64,000 nucleotides of DNA. Origin: an uncultured Clostridia bacterium (GTDB taxonomy: Bacteria; Bacillota; Clostridia; Oscillospirales; Butyricicoccaceae). The translations under genes and the position numbers were made by a program. The stretch is taken from positions 36,203-100,202 of the forward strand of contig CALWAP010000003.1 of NCBI GenBank assembly GCA_944375715.1, given 5' to 3'. This document shows, piece after piece, positions 1-7,111 of this stretch. The notes beneath the pieces are model-generated. The model saw only the letters and a list, made by a program, of their open reading frames with translations. It was not told the DNA's origin and did no database searches. Each line of letters begins with the position of its first letter. Within the stretch, counting starts at the first letter, position 1.

Positions 1-84
1 GAAGGCGCCTTTTCTGGGAAATATGAAGCCGTCCTTTCAGATAAAGGGCAGCACCATAAGGTATGACTGCCTGATACCCAGGCC

Positions 85-918
85 TTAGTCCCCTATCATC
101 TTTATCAGCTTGCCCAGCTCGGTTTCGAACTTGGCGCCGTACCAATGGTCCTTTTCCGCTGCGGTGGCCCTTATGCACTCCATGGTGTAATCGGCCGCTA
201 TTTTAGCGCCCTCCATGGCTGTCCTGCCCCGCATAAGCGCGCCTGTGAAGGCCGAGGCGTATATGTCGCCCGTGCCGTGGCAGCTGCCGGGCAGAAACTC
301 GTGCTCATAATACGAATAGGCGCCATTCTCCCAGACGACCACGCCCGTCATGCCCTTGCGGTAGCTTACGCCCGTGAATATGACATTTTTGGCCCCCAGG
401 GCGCAGAGCTTTCCTATTATATTTTCGATATATGCCCTGTCGTACTCCTCCTTATACTCAACGCCCGTCAAAAAGCAGGCCTCGGTCAGGTTGGGCAGCA
501 CATAATCGGCCTTGGCGCAAAGGGTCCTCATGGCCTTTACATAATCCATGTCAAAGGCGGGATAGAGCTTGCCGTTGTCGGCCATGGCGGGGTCGACTAT
601 CTTGACGCACCCCTGGGACGCCACGTCGCTGAAAAGGCGGGAAACATACTCTATCTGCTTTTCGCTGCCCAGATAGCCCGTATATATGGCGTCAAACTTT
701 ATGCCCTCCTTGACAAAATGGTCGGTTATAGCGGGCATATCGTCGGTAAGGTCCCTGAAGGTGTAGCCCTCAAAGCCGTAGGTATGGGTCGAAAGCACCG
801 CCGAGGGCAGCACCGAGCATTCGACCCCGCAGGCCGAGATAATGGGCAGGGCCACCGTAAGCGAGCACTGACCGACGCAGGATATGTCCTGTACCGTGAG
901 TATCCTTTTATATGACAT
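85..918 (-). CDS. pdxK: Pyridoxal/pyridoxamine kinase (PdxK/PdxY type)
   Basis: Ribokinase-fold vitamer kinase that phosphorylates pyridoxal, pyridoxamine or pyridoxine to the 5'-phosphate in the cytoplasm. The 277-residue protein opens with the family start MSYKRILTVQDISCVGQCS, has VLSTHTYG near residue 40 and ends with the ATP/anion-hole motif PGSCHGTGDIYASAF, where the Asp is the usual catalytic base. I chose the ATG at 918 because AAAGGAG lies just upstream; a longer reading frame to 1011 runs through the promoter region and lacks family similarity. It is divergent from a MocR/PdxR-type regulator and near yggS, which fits PLP salvage. Substrate preference among the three vitamers cannot be read from sequence. 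Confidence 0.9.
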   Translation of the reverse strand: MSYKRILTVQDISCVGQCSLTVALPIISACGVECSVLPSAVLSTHTYGFEGYTFRDLTDDMPAITDHFVKEGIKFDAIYTGYLGSEKQIEYVSRLFSDVASQGCVKIVDPAMADNGKLYPAFDMDYVKAMRTLCAKADYVLPNLTEACFLTGVEYKEEYDRAYIENIIGKLCALGAKNVIFTGVSYRKGMTGVVVWENGAYSYYEHEFLPGSCHGTGDIYASAFTGALMRGRTAMEGAKIAADYTMECIRATAAEKDHWYGAKFETELGKLIKMIGD

Positions 919-1011
919 TGTGGTTTCTCCTTTACCTTTTGTGATGATGATAGTATAATCCATATGTGGTCTTATTAAAATAACCAAAAGAGGATAATAT
1001 AATATAATCAA
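919..1011. promoter_or_regulatory. Divergent pdxK / pdxR-like control region
   Basis: Short AT-rich spacer between two divergent genes. On the minus strand TATACT (complement of 952-957) is a plausible -10 for pdxK. On the plus strand overlapping TATAAT hexamers at 998-1003 and 1003-1008 sit directly in front of the regulator's ATG at 1012. The near-palindrome CCATATGTGG (960-969) lies between the two promoters and is a candidate site for the regulator. Binding is inferred from position only. Confidence 0.5.
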
Positions 1012-2085
1012 ATGAAGCTTTATTACGAGATCTACCGGGACATAAAAAACAGGATACTCTCCTCGGAATACCCGCCGGGATACAGGCTCAGCTCCAAAAG
1101 GGTGACGGCGGGCAGGTACGGGTGCAGCGTCATCACGGTCCAGACGGCCTATGACATGCTGATGGACGAGGGGTACATCACATCCCGCGAACGCAGCGGG
1201 TATTTCGTCTGCCGCATAGACGCCCTTTACCGCGGGGAAGAAAGCTCCACACCCATTGAATATTTAAGCGAGGATATCCCATACGGGGAAAGCCGGGATT
1301 TTGAGTATTCCCTGTGGTTCAAGACCATAAGGAAGGTCATCTCGGAGCGCAGGGAGCGCCTGTTTGTCAAATCCCCGGGCATGGGCTGCCCCGTTTTAAG
1401 GAATGTGCTGGCCGATTACCTGAGCCGCCACAGGGGCATGACGGTCCAGCCCAAAAACATAGTCATAGGCTCGGGGGCCGAGCAGCTTTACGAAACGGTG
1501 GTCAAGCTTTTGGGCCGCGGCAGGGTCTACGGCATAGAGGACCCCTCATATCCCATGATAGAAGCGGTCTATTCAAGCGCCGGGGCCAACATAAAAAGGC
1601 TCAAAATGGGCCCCGACGGCATAGAAAGCCGCGAACTTCAAAACAGCGCCATTGACGTGCTGCATGTCACGCCATACCGCAGCTTCCCCACCGACATAAC
1701 CACCTCGGTGCCCAAAAAGTACGAATACCTGCGCTGGGCCGGCGCCCAGAGGTATATTGTCGAGGACGACTTCAACAGCGAGTTCTATAAGCCGGGCCAG
1801 GCCGCCGAGACCCTCTATGCCCTGGACAAGCGGCAGCGGGTCATATACATAAACACCTTTTCAAAAAGCCTCTCCCCCTCCATGCGCATAGGGTACATGA
1901 TCCTGCCCCAAAGCCTTTTGGAAACATACCAAAGGGTTTTGGGCGACTTTTCCTGCTCGGTGCCCGTGCTGGACCAATATGTGCTGGCCGAGTATATCGA
2001 AAGCGGCAACTTTGTCAGGCATATAAACAGGGTCAGGCGCAAAAACGCCCAAAACGAAAAAAAGCCCCCTGAGGCCCGGATATAA
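1012..2085 (+). CDS. MocR/PdxR-family regulator, C-terminally shortened
   Basis: GntR-type winged helix (about residues 1-70, with RLSSKR and the recognition region CSVITVQTAYDML) fused to a fold-type-I aminotransferase-like domain. The PLP lysine is visible in NTFSKSLSPSMRIGY (Lys285), and EDDFNSEF, RSFPTD and GSGAEQLY match the family. MocR proteins next to pyridoxal kinase usually sense PLP and control vitamin B6 genes. The protein is 357 residues, about 100 shorter than usual: it stops after HINRVRRKN, a point where the small C-terminal aminotransferase subdomain normally continues. Neither alternative frame extends it far. No ribosome site sits at normal distance; AGAGGA is about 17 bases from the ATG, so the mRNA may be leaderless. 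It may be functional, or decaying. Confidence 0.8.
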   Translation: MKLYYEIYRDIKNRILSSEYPPGYRLSSKRVTAGRYGCSVITVQTAYDMLMDEGYITSRERSGYFVCRIDALYRGEESSTPIEYLSEDIPYGESRDFEYSLWFKTIRKVISERRERLFVKSPGMGCPVLRNVLADYLSRHRGMTVQPKNIVIGSGAEQLYETVVKLLGRGRVYGIEDPSYPMIEAVYSSAGANIKRLKMGPDGIESRELQNSAIDVLHVTPYRSFPTDITTSVPKKYEYLRWAGAQRYIVEDDFNSEFYKPGQAAETLYALDKRQRVIYINTFSKSLSPSMRIGYMILPQSLLETYQRVLGDFSCSVPVLDQYVLAEYIESGNFVRHINRVRRKNAQNEKKPPEARI

Positions 2086-2188
2086 AAGAAGCGGCATGAC
2101 TGTTTGACAAAAAATGTTTGAGGGATTATCTTAAAATCAGACGGTAGGCGTCGTTTTGGCCAAAACCGATAAGTGGGAGGGAGCATAT

Positions 2189-2911
2189 ATGGAAGTTACA
2201 AAGGAACAAATGGCCGCTAACATAGAAAAGATAAGGCAGCGCATTGAGAAAGCCGCCCTTTCTTCCGGCAGGGACCCCAAAAACGTCAGGCTCTGCGCCG
2301 TGTGCAAGACCCGCACGGTGCAGGAGGTCATGGCCAGCGCCGGACTTGATATAGACCTTTTCGGCGAAAACCGCGAGCAGGAATTAAGGGAAAAGCTTTC
2401 AGCCGGGGCCTATCTTCAAAAGCCCTGCCATTTTATCGGCCATCTTCAGACCAACAAGGTAAACAAGGTCGTGGGAAAGGTGGCCATGATAGAAAGCGTC
2501 GGCAGCCTGCACCTTTTGGAAAAGATAGAGGAAGCGTCCCGCAGGCTGGATATCGTCCAGGATATCCTGCTGGAAATAAATATCGGCATGGAGGCAAGCA
2601 AAAGCGGCATTTCGCCCGCCGAGCTGTGGCCTTTGGCCGAAAGGGCCGAAAACAGCCCCCACCTGCGCCTGAGGGGCCTGATGGCAATCCCCCCCGCCGG
2701 GGCGCAGCCCGACGAGACCAGGGCCTTTTTCGCCCGCATGAGGGAGCTTTTTTTGAGCCTTGGGGAAAAAGGATACAAAAACGCCGACACCCTTTCCATG
2801 GGCATGAGCGGCGACTTTGAGCTGGCCGTCATGGAGGGCGCCACCATAGTGCGCCTGGGCACGGCCATTTACGGGCCGAGGAATTACGGGCCGGCAGAGT
2901 CAAAACAGTGA
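2189..2911 (+). CDS. yggS: PLP homeostasis protein, YggS/PROSC family
   Basis: Small PLP-binding protein with an alanine-racemase-like barrel that buffers free pyridoxal phosphate; it has no established catalytic activity. The 240 residues show the family hallmarks in order: AVCKTRTV with the Schiff-base Lys40, DLFGENREQE, HFIGHLQTNK, and LSMGMSGDFELAVMEGAT followed by VRLGTAIYG, the phosphate-binding end. The ATG at 2189 is preceded by GGGAGG at 2175-2180; an upstream in-frame ATG at 2156 has no ribosome site and adds non-family residues. It follows the PdxR-like gene by 103 bases and completes a three-gene vitamin B6 group. In many Bacillota yggS sits with sepF near ftsZ; here it does not. 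Confidence 0.93.
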   Translation: MEVTKEQMAANIEKIRQRIEKAALSSGRDPKNVRLCAVCKTRTVQEVMASAGLDIDLFGENREQELREKLSAGAYLQKPCHFIGHLQTNKVNKVVGKVAMIESVGSLHLLEKIEEASRRLDIVQDILLEINIGMEASKSGISPAELWPLAERAENSPHLRLRGLMAIPPAGAQPDETRAFFARMRELFLSLGEKGYKNADTLSMGMSGDFELAVMEGATIVRLGTAIYGPRNYGPAESKQ

Positions 2912-2914
2912 TGT

Positions 2915-2942
2915 GAAAGGGCCTCTGGCCCTTTCTTTTTTT
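2915..2942 (+). terminator. Rho-independent terminator after yggS
   Basis: GAAAGGGCC, loop TCT, GGCCCTTTC, then seven T. It starts four bases after the yggS stop. Confidence 0.9.
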
Positions 2943-2980
2943 GCCGCGGCATATAATTATCGCCGCCGGGCATATATCCA

Positions 2981-2989
2981 TGGTATAAT
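2981..2989 (+). promoter_or_regulatory. Extended -10 promoter for the URO-D-family gene
   Basis: TGG-TATAAT (2981-2989), an extended -10 element, with no good -35. It lies 90 bases ahead of the start codon at 3080. Confidence 0.5.
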
Positions 2990-3079
2990 GTAACGGAGCA
3001 AACGGGCAGCAGGATACCGATTTTTTTATGTTTGCTCAAAGCCCTTATCGCAAAAATAATTTTAAGGAGGTCTTTTTCT

Positions 3080-4102
3080 ATGACAAGAAAGGAACGGTTT
3101 TCGGCATTCCTCAATAACAGGCCGATGGACCGTGTGCCCGTGGCCATTTTCCACCATTTCTGCAAACCCCAGGATTTCGGCAAGGGCGTCACCGACCGCG
3201 CCGCCTTTGAGCGCAATATCGAAGGCCACCGCCTGGCAAGGAAGGTCTTTGACCCCGATGTGGCCAAGGTCATGAACGACACCCTTATGCTTCTGCCTTT
3301 GGACTGTTCCTTTGCGGAAAAGGCCTCGGACCTGAGGAAGATAGAGCCTGTTTCAATGGATTCGGAGTTTGTAAGCCGCACCCGCGAGCTGACCAAAAGG
3401 GTCCGCGAGATCTACGGCGACACCGACGCCCCCTTATACGGCACCAGCTTTTCACCCTATACCGTGCTGCGCTTCAGCCTTTCGGGCAAGGGTATGCTGG
3501 GCAACGGCGGCGACGAGCACAGGTTCAAGCAGTATATGGCCGAGGACCCCGAAGCCGTTTCAGACGCCCTGGATATCCTGGGGCAGCGCATTATGGAGCT
3601 GAACCGCATGCTGATTTCCGAATGCGGGGTCGACGGCATTTACCTTGCGGTCAACAACCAGAACAGCATCGTCCCGCCAGAACTGCACCGCAAATACATA
3701 GCCCCCCACGAAAAGGCGCTTATCGAGGACGCCAATAAGCTCAGCGGGATAAACCTGCTCCATATCTGCGGCGGGCCGCTGGCGGTTCCCAGCGGGCTTG
3801 AAACCTTTGCCGATTACCCCGTGGCGGCGGTTAATTGGGCCATTGAGGGCGAAAAGGTGCCGCTGGGCCGGGGCAAAAAGATTTTGGGCGGCAAGCCTGT
3901 TTTCGGCGGCTTCGAGCGCAGCGGCGTCCTGGACAAGGGTACGCGCGAGGAGGTCGAGGCCAGGGTCTTTAATATACTTGACGAAGCCGGACAGGTCGGC
4001 ATTATGATGGGCGCCGACTGCACCGTCCCCACCGATATCGACGATAACCGCCTGGAATGGGTGCGCCAGGCCGTCATAAAATACGCCGAAAAAAGAGCTT
4101 AA
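3080..4102 (+). CDS. Uroporphyrinogen decarboxylase-family protein (MtaA/CmuA-like)
   Basis: 340-residue TIM-barrel protein of the URO-D superfamily. The His-x-Cys pair in LLHICGG (His228, Cys230) and a later Cys in MGADCTVPTDI (Cys314) form the zinc-site pattern of corrinoid methyltransferases such as MtaA and CmuA rather than true heme-pathway HemE. The likely role is methyl transfer between a corrinoid protein and a thiol, but no corrinoid protein or methyltransferase partner is adjacent, so the substrate is unknown. The ATG at 3080 has AAGGAGG nine bases upstream; an earlier in-frame start at 3032 lacks this. The gene stands alone between its own promoter and terminator. Confidence 0.82.
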   Translation: MTRKERFSAFLNNRPMDRVPVAIFHHFCKPQDFGKGVTDRAAFERNIEGHRLARKVFDPDVAKVMNDTLMLLPLDCSFAEKASDLRKIEPVSMDSEFVSRTRELTKRVREIYGDTDAPLYGTSFSPYTVLRFSLSGKGMLGNGGDEHRFKQYMAEDPEAVSDALDILGQRIMELNRMLISECGVDGIYLAVNNQNSIVPPELHRKYIAPHEKALIEDANKLSGINLLHICGGPLAVPSGLETFADYPVAAVNWAIEGEKVPLGRGKKILGGKPVFGGFERSGVLDKGTREEVEARVFNILDEAGQVGIMMGADCTVPTDIDDNRLEWVRQAVIKYAEKRA

Positions 4103-4118
4103 CGGTACAGATATCATT

Positions 4119-4146
4119 AAAACCCCCCGCGAGTGCGGGGGGTTTT
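4119..4146 (+). terminator. Terminator after URO-D-family gene
   Basis: CCCCCCGC, short loop, GCGGGGGG, flanked by AAAA and TTTT. Confidence 0.9.
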
Positions 4147-4192
4147 ATGCTGTTCACACATGGCTTTGCCGATTGCAAAAGGAGCATAACAG

Positions 4193-4222
4193 CAAAAAAA
4201 AGACGGCCCAAAGGCCGTCTTT
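4193..4222 (-). terminator. Terminator of the initiator tRNA gene
   Basis: AGACGGCC-CAAA-GGCCGTCT. Read on the minus strand it is followed by a run of T (complement of the A run at 4193-4200), directly behind the tRNA. Confidence 0.85.
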
Positions 4223-4227
4223 CAAAA

Positions 4228-4304
4228 TGGTTGCGGAGGCAGGATTTGAACCTGCGGCCTTCGGGTTATGAGCCCGACGAGCTACCGAACTGCTCCACTC
4301 CGCG
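4228..4304 (-). tRNA. Initiator tRNA-fMet (anticodon CAT), CCA encoded
   Basis: 77-base tRNA read on the minus strand. The acceptor arm begins CGCGGAG and ends CTCCGCA-ACCA, so positions 1 and 72 are C and A, the unpaired C1-A72 of bacterial initiators. The anticodon stem carries three G:C pairs (GGG/CCC) around loop CTCATAA, the other initiator hallmark. The T arm GGTTCAAATCC is intact and the 3' CCA is in the DNA. A dedicated terminator follows, and the gene stands alone. Confidence 0.97.
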
Positions 4305-4396
4305 ATATCTGATTGCTAAATTATAATACCACACCCATATGCCTTTGTCAATACCCTTTTGCAAATGATTTTCAATTTAATTCCAGAAAACTATAT

Positions 4397-4424
4397 AAAA
4401 AGGCCCCCTTTCGGGGGCCTTTTT
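4397..4424 (-). terminator. Terminator after amidohydrolase gene
   Basis: AAAAAGGCCCCC-TTTC-GGGGGCCTTTTT, symmetric. It lies 14 bases beyond the stop of the minus-strand amidohydrolase gene. Confidence 0.9.
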
Positions 4425-4437
4425 ACTGAAACCTTGA

Positions 4438-5595
4438 TTAATGGTTGTAAACAACGCCGTCGATAATGGTGGTGCGGCAAAGGGTATAGTTGCAGAAGGG
4501 ATCGCCGCTGAATATGGCGATATCGGCGTCCTTGCCGGCCTCCAGCGAACCCATGCGGTCTTCAAGGCCCAGGACCTTTGCGGGGTTGATGGTGACGGCC
4601 TTAAGGGCATACTCATAGCTCAGGCCATGGGCGATGGCTATGCCTATGTTTATGGGCAGGATCTTCGTGAAGGAAGACGTATCCTGGGTAAGGCAGAAGT
4701 TTACGCCGGCCTTTTCCAGAATGCCGGGGTTATCGAACGTAGCGTTCCATATCTCCATCTTGGCGGGCTGCATATCCAGCGGGCCGACGACGGCGGTGAC
4801 ATTTTCCTTCTTGAGGAAGTCCTTTATCATATAGCCTTCGGTGCAGTGCTCTATGACGAAGTCGAGGTTGAACTCCTTGGCAATGCGGACGGCCGTGACG
4901 ATATCGTCATTGCGGTGGGCATGGATACGGCACTTCATCTCGCCCCTGACGACGGGCACCAGGGCCTCCAGCTTGAAATCGGGCTTGGGGGGTTCCTTGC
5001 CTTCCTTTTCGGCCTTGAGCTTGGCGTCGGAATATGCCTTGGCGTTAAAGAGGGCCTCCCTCAAAACGGCGGCGACGCCCATGCGGGTGTTGGGCAGCAC
5101 ATGGCGGGAGCCGTAGACATTCTTGGGGTTCTCGCCGAAGGCCATCTTCATCATTTCGGTGCCGGGGATCACGATATCATATACCGTCTCGCCGGGCTTT
5201 GTCTTGAAGGCGATTCCGGTGCCGCCCAGGACATTGGCCGAACCGGGGCCTGTATAGCAGGTGGTGAAGCCGGCGTTCCTGGCGACCTCGATAGCCATAT
5301 CCTTGGGATTAAGGCCGTCGATACCCCTTATCTGGCAGGTGTTGGGCGAGGACGTCTCGTTGCCGTCATGGATGACCGGCCTGGGCTGGGGCTCGGCAAA
5401 GGTCGAGATATGGGTATGGACATCTATAAGGCCCGGGGTGACCCAGCAGCCCTCGGCGCAGATGACCTCGGCGCCCTCGGGAATGGCCACATCGGCCCCG
5501 ACGGCCGTTATCTTGCCGTTTTCGATAAGTATATTGCCCTTTTCAATAATGCCGTTTGTAACGGTAAGCAGCTTTCCGCCTTTAATGGCTATCAC
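4438..5595 (-). CDS. Metal-dependent amidohydrolase (imidazolonepropionase-like)
   Basis: 385-residue amidohydrolase-superfamily enzyme. The N-terminal beta-sandwich strand (IKGGKLLTVTNG, IENGKITAVG) leads to the metal motif GLIDVHTHIS (His60 and His62). Later come RIHAHRND and VIEHCTEGY, which supply further metal histidines, CLTQDTSSF, where the catalytic Asp would sit, and the C-terminal GSLEAGKDADIAIFSGDPF. It probably hydrolyses a cyclic or linear amide in the cytoplasm, but the substrate is not evident. The start is GTG at 5595, ten bases after AAAGGAG. It is divergent from an M20 amidohydrolase gene, which suggests shared substrates or shared control of peptide or amide catabolism. Confidence 0.85.
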   Translation of the reverse strand: MIAIKGGKLLTVTNGIIEKGNILIENGKITAVGADVAIPEGAEVICAEGCWVTPGLIDVHTHISTFAEPQPRPVIHDGNETSSPNTCQIRGIDGLNPKDMAIEVARNAGFTTCYTGPGSANVLGGTGIAFKTKPGETVYDIVIPGTEMMKMAFGENPKNVYGSRHVLPNTRMGVAAVLREALFNAKAYSDAKLKAEKEGKEPPKPDFKLEALVPVVRGEMKCRIHAHRNDDIVTAVRIAKEFNLDFVIEHCTEGYMIKDFLKKENVTAVVGPLDMQPAKMEIWNATFDNPGILEKAGVNFCLTQDTSSFTKILPINIGIAIAHGLSYEYALKAVTINPAKVLGLEDRMGSLEAGKDADIAIFSGDPFCNYTLCRTTIIDGVVYNH

Positions 5596-5799
5596 TTGAA
5601 ATCAACTCCTTTTTAATTTATAAGGGGGTCCCCCTACTGCGTCAAATTATAGCAAACCGGAGCCGCTTTTGCAACTTTTTAAGGCGAAAGGCTGTGATAT
5701 TGATAGGTTATCACCTGTTTTTTGTGGAAATTATATGAAAATTCTCTGTGAATTTTGTTTAAATAATCAGGCAAAAACTTCCCAAGCGGCACTGCGCTT

Positions 5800-5823
5800 T
5801 GGTATAATATATATGTCATACCA
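5800..5823 (+). promoter_or_regulatory. Extended -10 promoter inside an inverted repeat
   Basis: TGG-TATAAT (5800-5808) is an extended -10 for the M20 gene. The same bases start an inverted repeat TGGTAT-N12-ATACCA (5800-5823), so a repressor bound there would cover the promoter. ACGGAGG follows before the start codon. Confidence 0.55.
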
Positions 5824-5846
5824 CAGTAAAAACGGAGGTTTTACGA

Positions 5847-7031
5847 ATGAATAAATATCTTGAAAGGGCGTTTGAGCTCAAGGACGAAATGGTGGAAAAC
5901 CGCCGCCATTTCCACATGTACCCCGAGCTTCAGAACAACCTGCCCGAAACGGTAAAATACGTCAGATCCCAGCTGGAGGCCATGGGCTATGAGGTCCAGG
6001 AGATATGCAAGTGCGGCCTTGTGGCATTGGCCGGCGGCAAAAAGCCCGGCAAGTGCATACTGATAAGGGGCGATATGGACGCCCTGCCCATGCCCGAGGA
6101 CACGGGCCTTCCCTTCTCCTCGAAAAACGACGGCGCCATGCACGCCTGCGGCCACGATTTCCACATGTCGATGCTTCTGGCCGCGGCCAAGATGCTCAAG
6201 GAGCATGAGGACGAGATAGAGGGCACCGTCAAGATCTGCTTCCAGCCCAACGAGGAGACCTTCGGCGGGGCCAAGGATATGATCGACGCCGGCGTCATGG
6301 AAAACCCCCATGTCGATGTGGCCTTCGCCATCCATGTAGGGCCTATGGCCGACATAGGCACATTGGACTTCGGCAAGGGGCTGACCATGGGCTCGGCCGA
6401 CGGCTTTGAAATCGTCGTAAACGGCAAGGGCTGCCACGGCGCGGCCCCCCACAGGGGCATTTCCCCCATCAATATAGGCGTACATATCTACCTTGCCCTG
6501 CAGGAGCTTCTGTCAAGGGAGGTAGACCCCGCCGAGCAGTGCACCATGACATTGGGCTCCATGCTCTTCGGCGACGGCGCCACCAATGTCATCCCCTCCG
6601 AGGGCAGGCTTCTGGGCACGATGCGCGGCTTTAACGACGAGCTTATCCAGCACCTGAGAAAGCGCGTCGAGGAGGTAAGCGACCTGACGGCCAAGGCCTA
6701 CGGCGGCAGCGCGCATGTAAATTGGCTCTTCTCCTCCCCCGCCATGTACTGCGACCCCGAGTTCACAGATGATGTCGTAAGGTATGCCACCGATGTGGTC
6801 GGCGCCGAGCGCATGATACCCAAAAAGGCCCGCGCCACCGGCTCTGAGGACTTCGCGTATTTCGGAAGGCTGGTCCCCAGCCAGATATTCTGGCTCGGCG
6901 CCGGCGTTGACGACCATTCAAAGCGCATTTCCAACCACAACCCCAGGGTCCTTTTCAGCGAGGAAGCCCTGCCCTATGGTGCGGCTGTTTACGTTCAGTG
7001 CGCCATCGAGTGGCTTAAGGAACACAAGTAA
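5847..7031 (+). CDS. M20D-family amidohydrolase (hippurate/N-acyl-amino-acid hydrolase type)
   Basis: 394-residue dinuclear-metal hydrolase of the M20D (HipO/ThrZ-type) family. Visible features are GDMDALPM, the metal site HACGHDFHM (Cys101, His103), QPNEETFGGAKDMI with the Glu-Glu pair (136-137), FAIHVGP, and the C-terminal ATGSEDFAYFG with FWLGAG. A lid/dimerisation domain lies between. Members release amino acids from N-acyl or peptide conjugates in the cytoplasm; there is no signal peptide. ACGGAGG precedes the ATG at normal spacing. It leads a run of three M20 genes, but a hairpin-rich spacer separates it from the next pair. Confidence 0.9.
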   Translation: MNKYLERAFELKDEMVENRRHFHMYPELQNNLPETVKYVRSQLEAMGYEVQEICKCGLVALAGGKKPGKCILIRGDMDALPMPEDTGLPFSSKNDGAMHACGHDFHMSMLLAAAKMLKEHEDEIEGTVKICFQPNEETFGGAKDMIDAGVMENPHVDVAFAIHVGPMADIGTLDFGKGLTMGSADGFEIVVNGKGCHGAAPHRGISPINIGVHIYLALQELLSREVDPAEQCTMTLGSMLFGDGATNVIPSEGRLLGTMRGFNDELIQHLRKRVEEVSDLTAKAYGGSAHVNWLFSSPAMYCDPEFTDDVVRYATDVVGAERMIPKKARATGSEDFAYFGRLVPSQIFWLGAGVDDHSKRISNHNPRVLFSEEALPYGAAVYVQCAIEWLKEHK

Positions 7032-7039
7032 AAATCCTT

Positions 7040-7086
7040 CCCGCCCTGCGTGAGGAAGATACGGGGCGGGAGGATACCTCCCGCCC
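7040..7086 (+). other. Two mutually exclusive hairpins between M20 genes
   Basis: GGGCGGGAGG (7064-7073), ATA, CCTCCCGCCC (7077-7086) is a perfect 10-bp stem. The segment 7064-7070 can instead pair with CCCGCCC at 7040-7046. There is no T run, so this is not a standard terminator. It could be an mRNA-processing or attenuator-like structure. Confidence 0.5.
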
Positions 7087-7111
7087 TCATTATATAACCG
7101 AGGTGAAAAAA

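Noticed and set aside
4228..4304. Elongator tRNA-Met
   Set aside because: C1-A72 mismatch and three G:C pairs in the anticodon stem mark an initiator.
4441..5616. Long plus-strand open frame of about 390 codons opposite the amidohydrolase
   Set aside because: It mirrors the G+C-rich codon pattern of the minus-strand gene, has no ribosome site and no recognisable motif.
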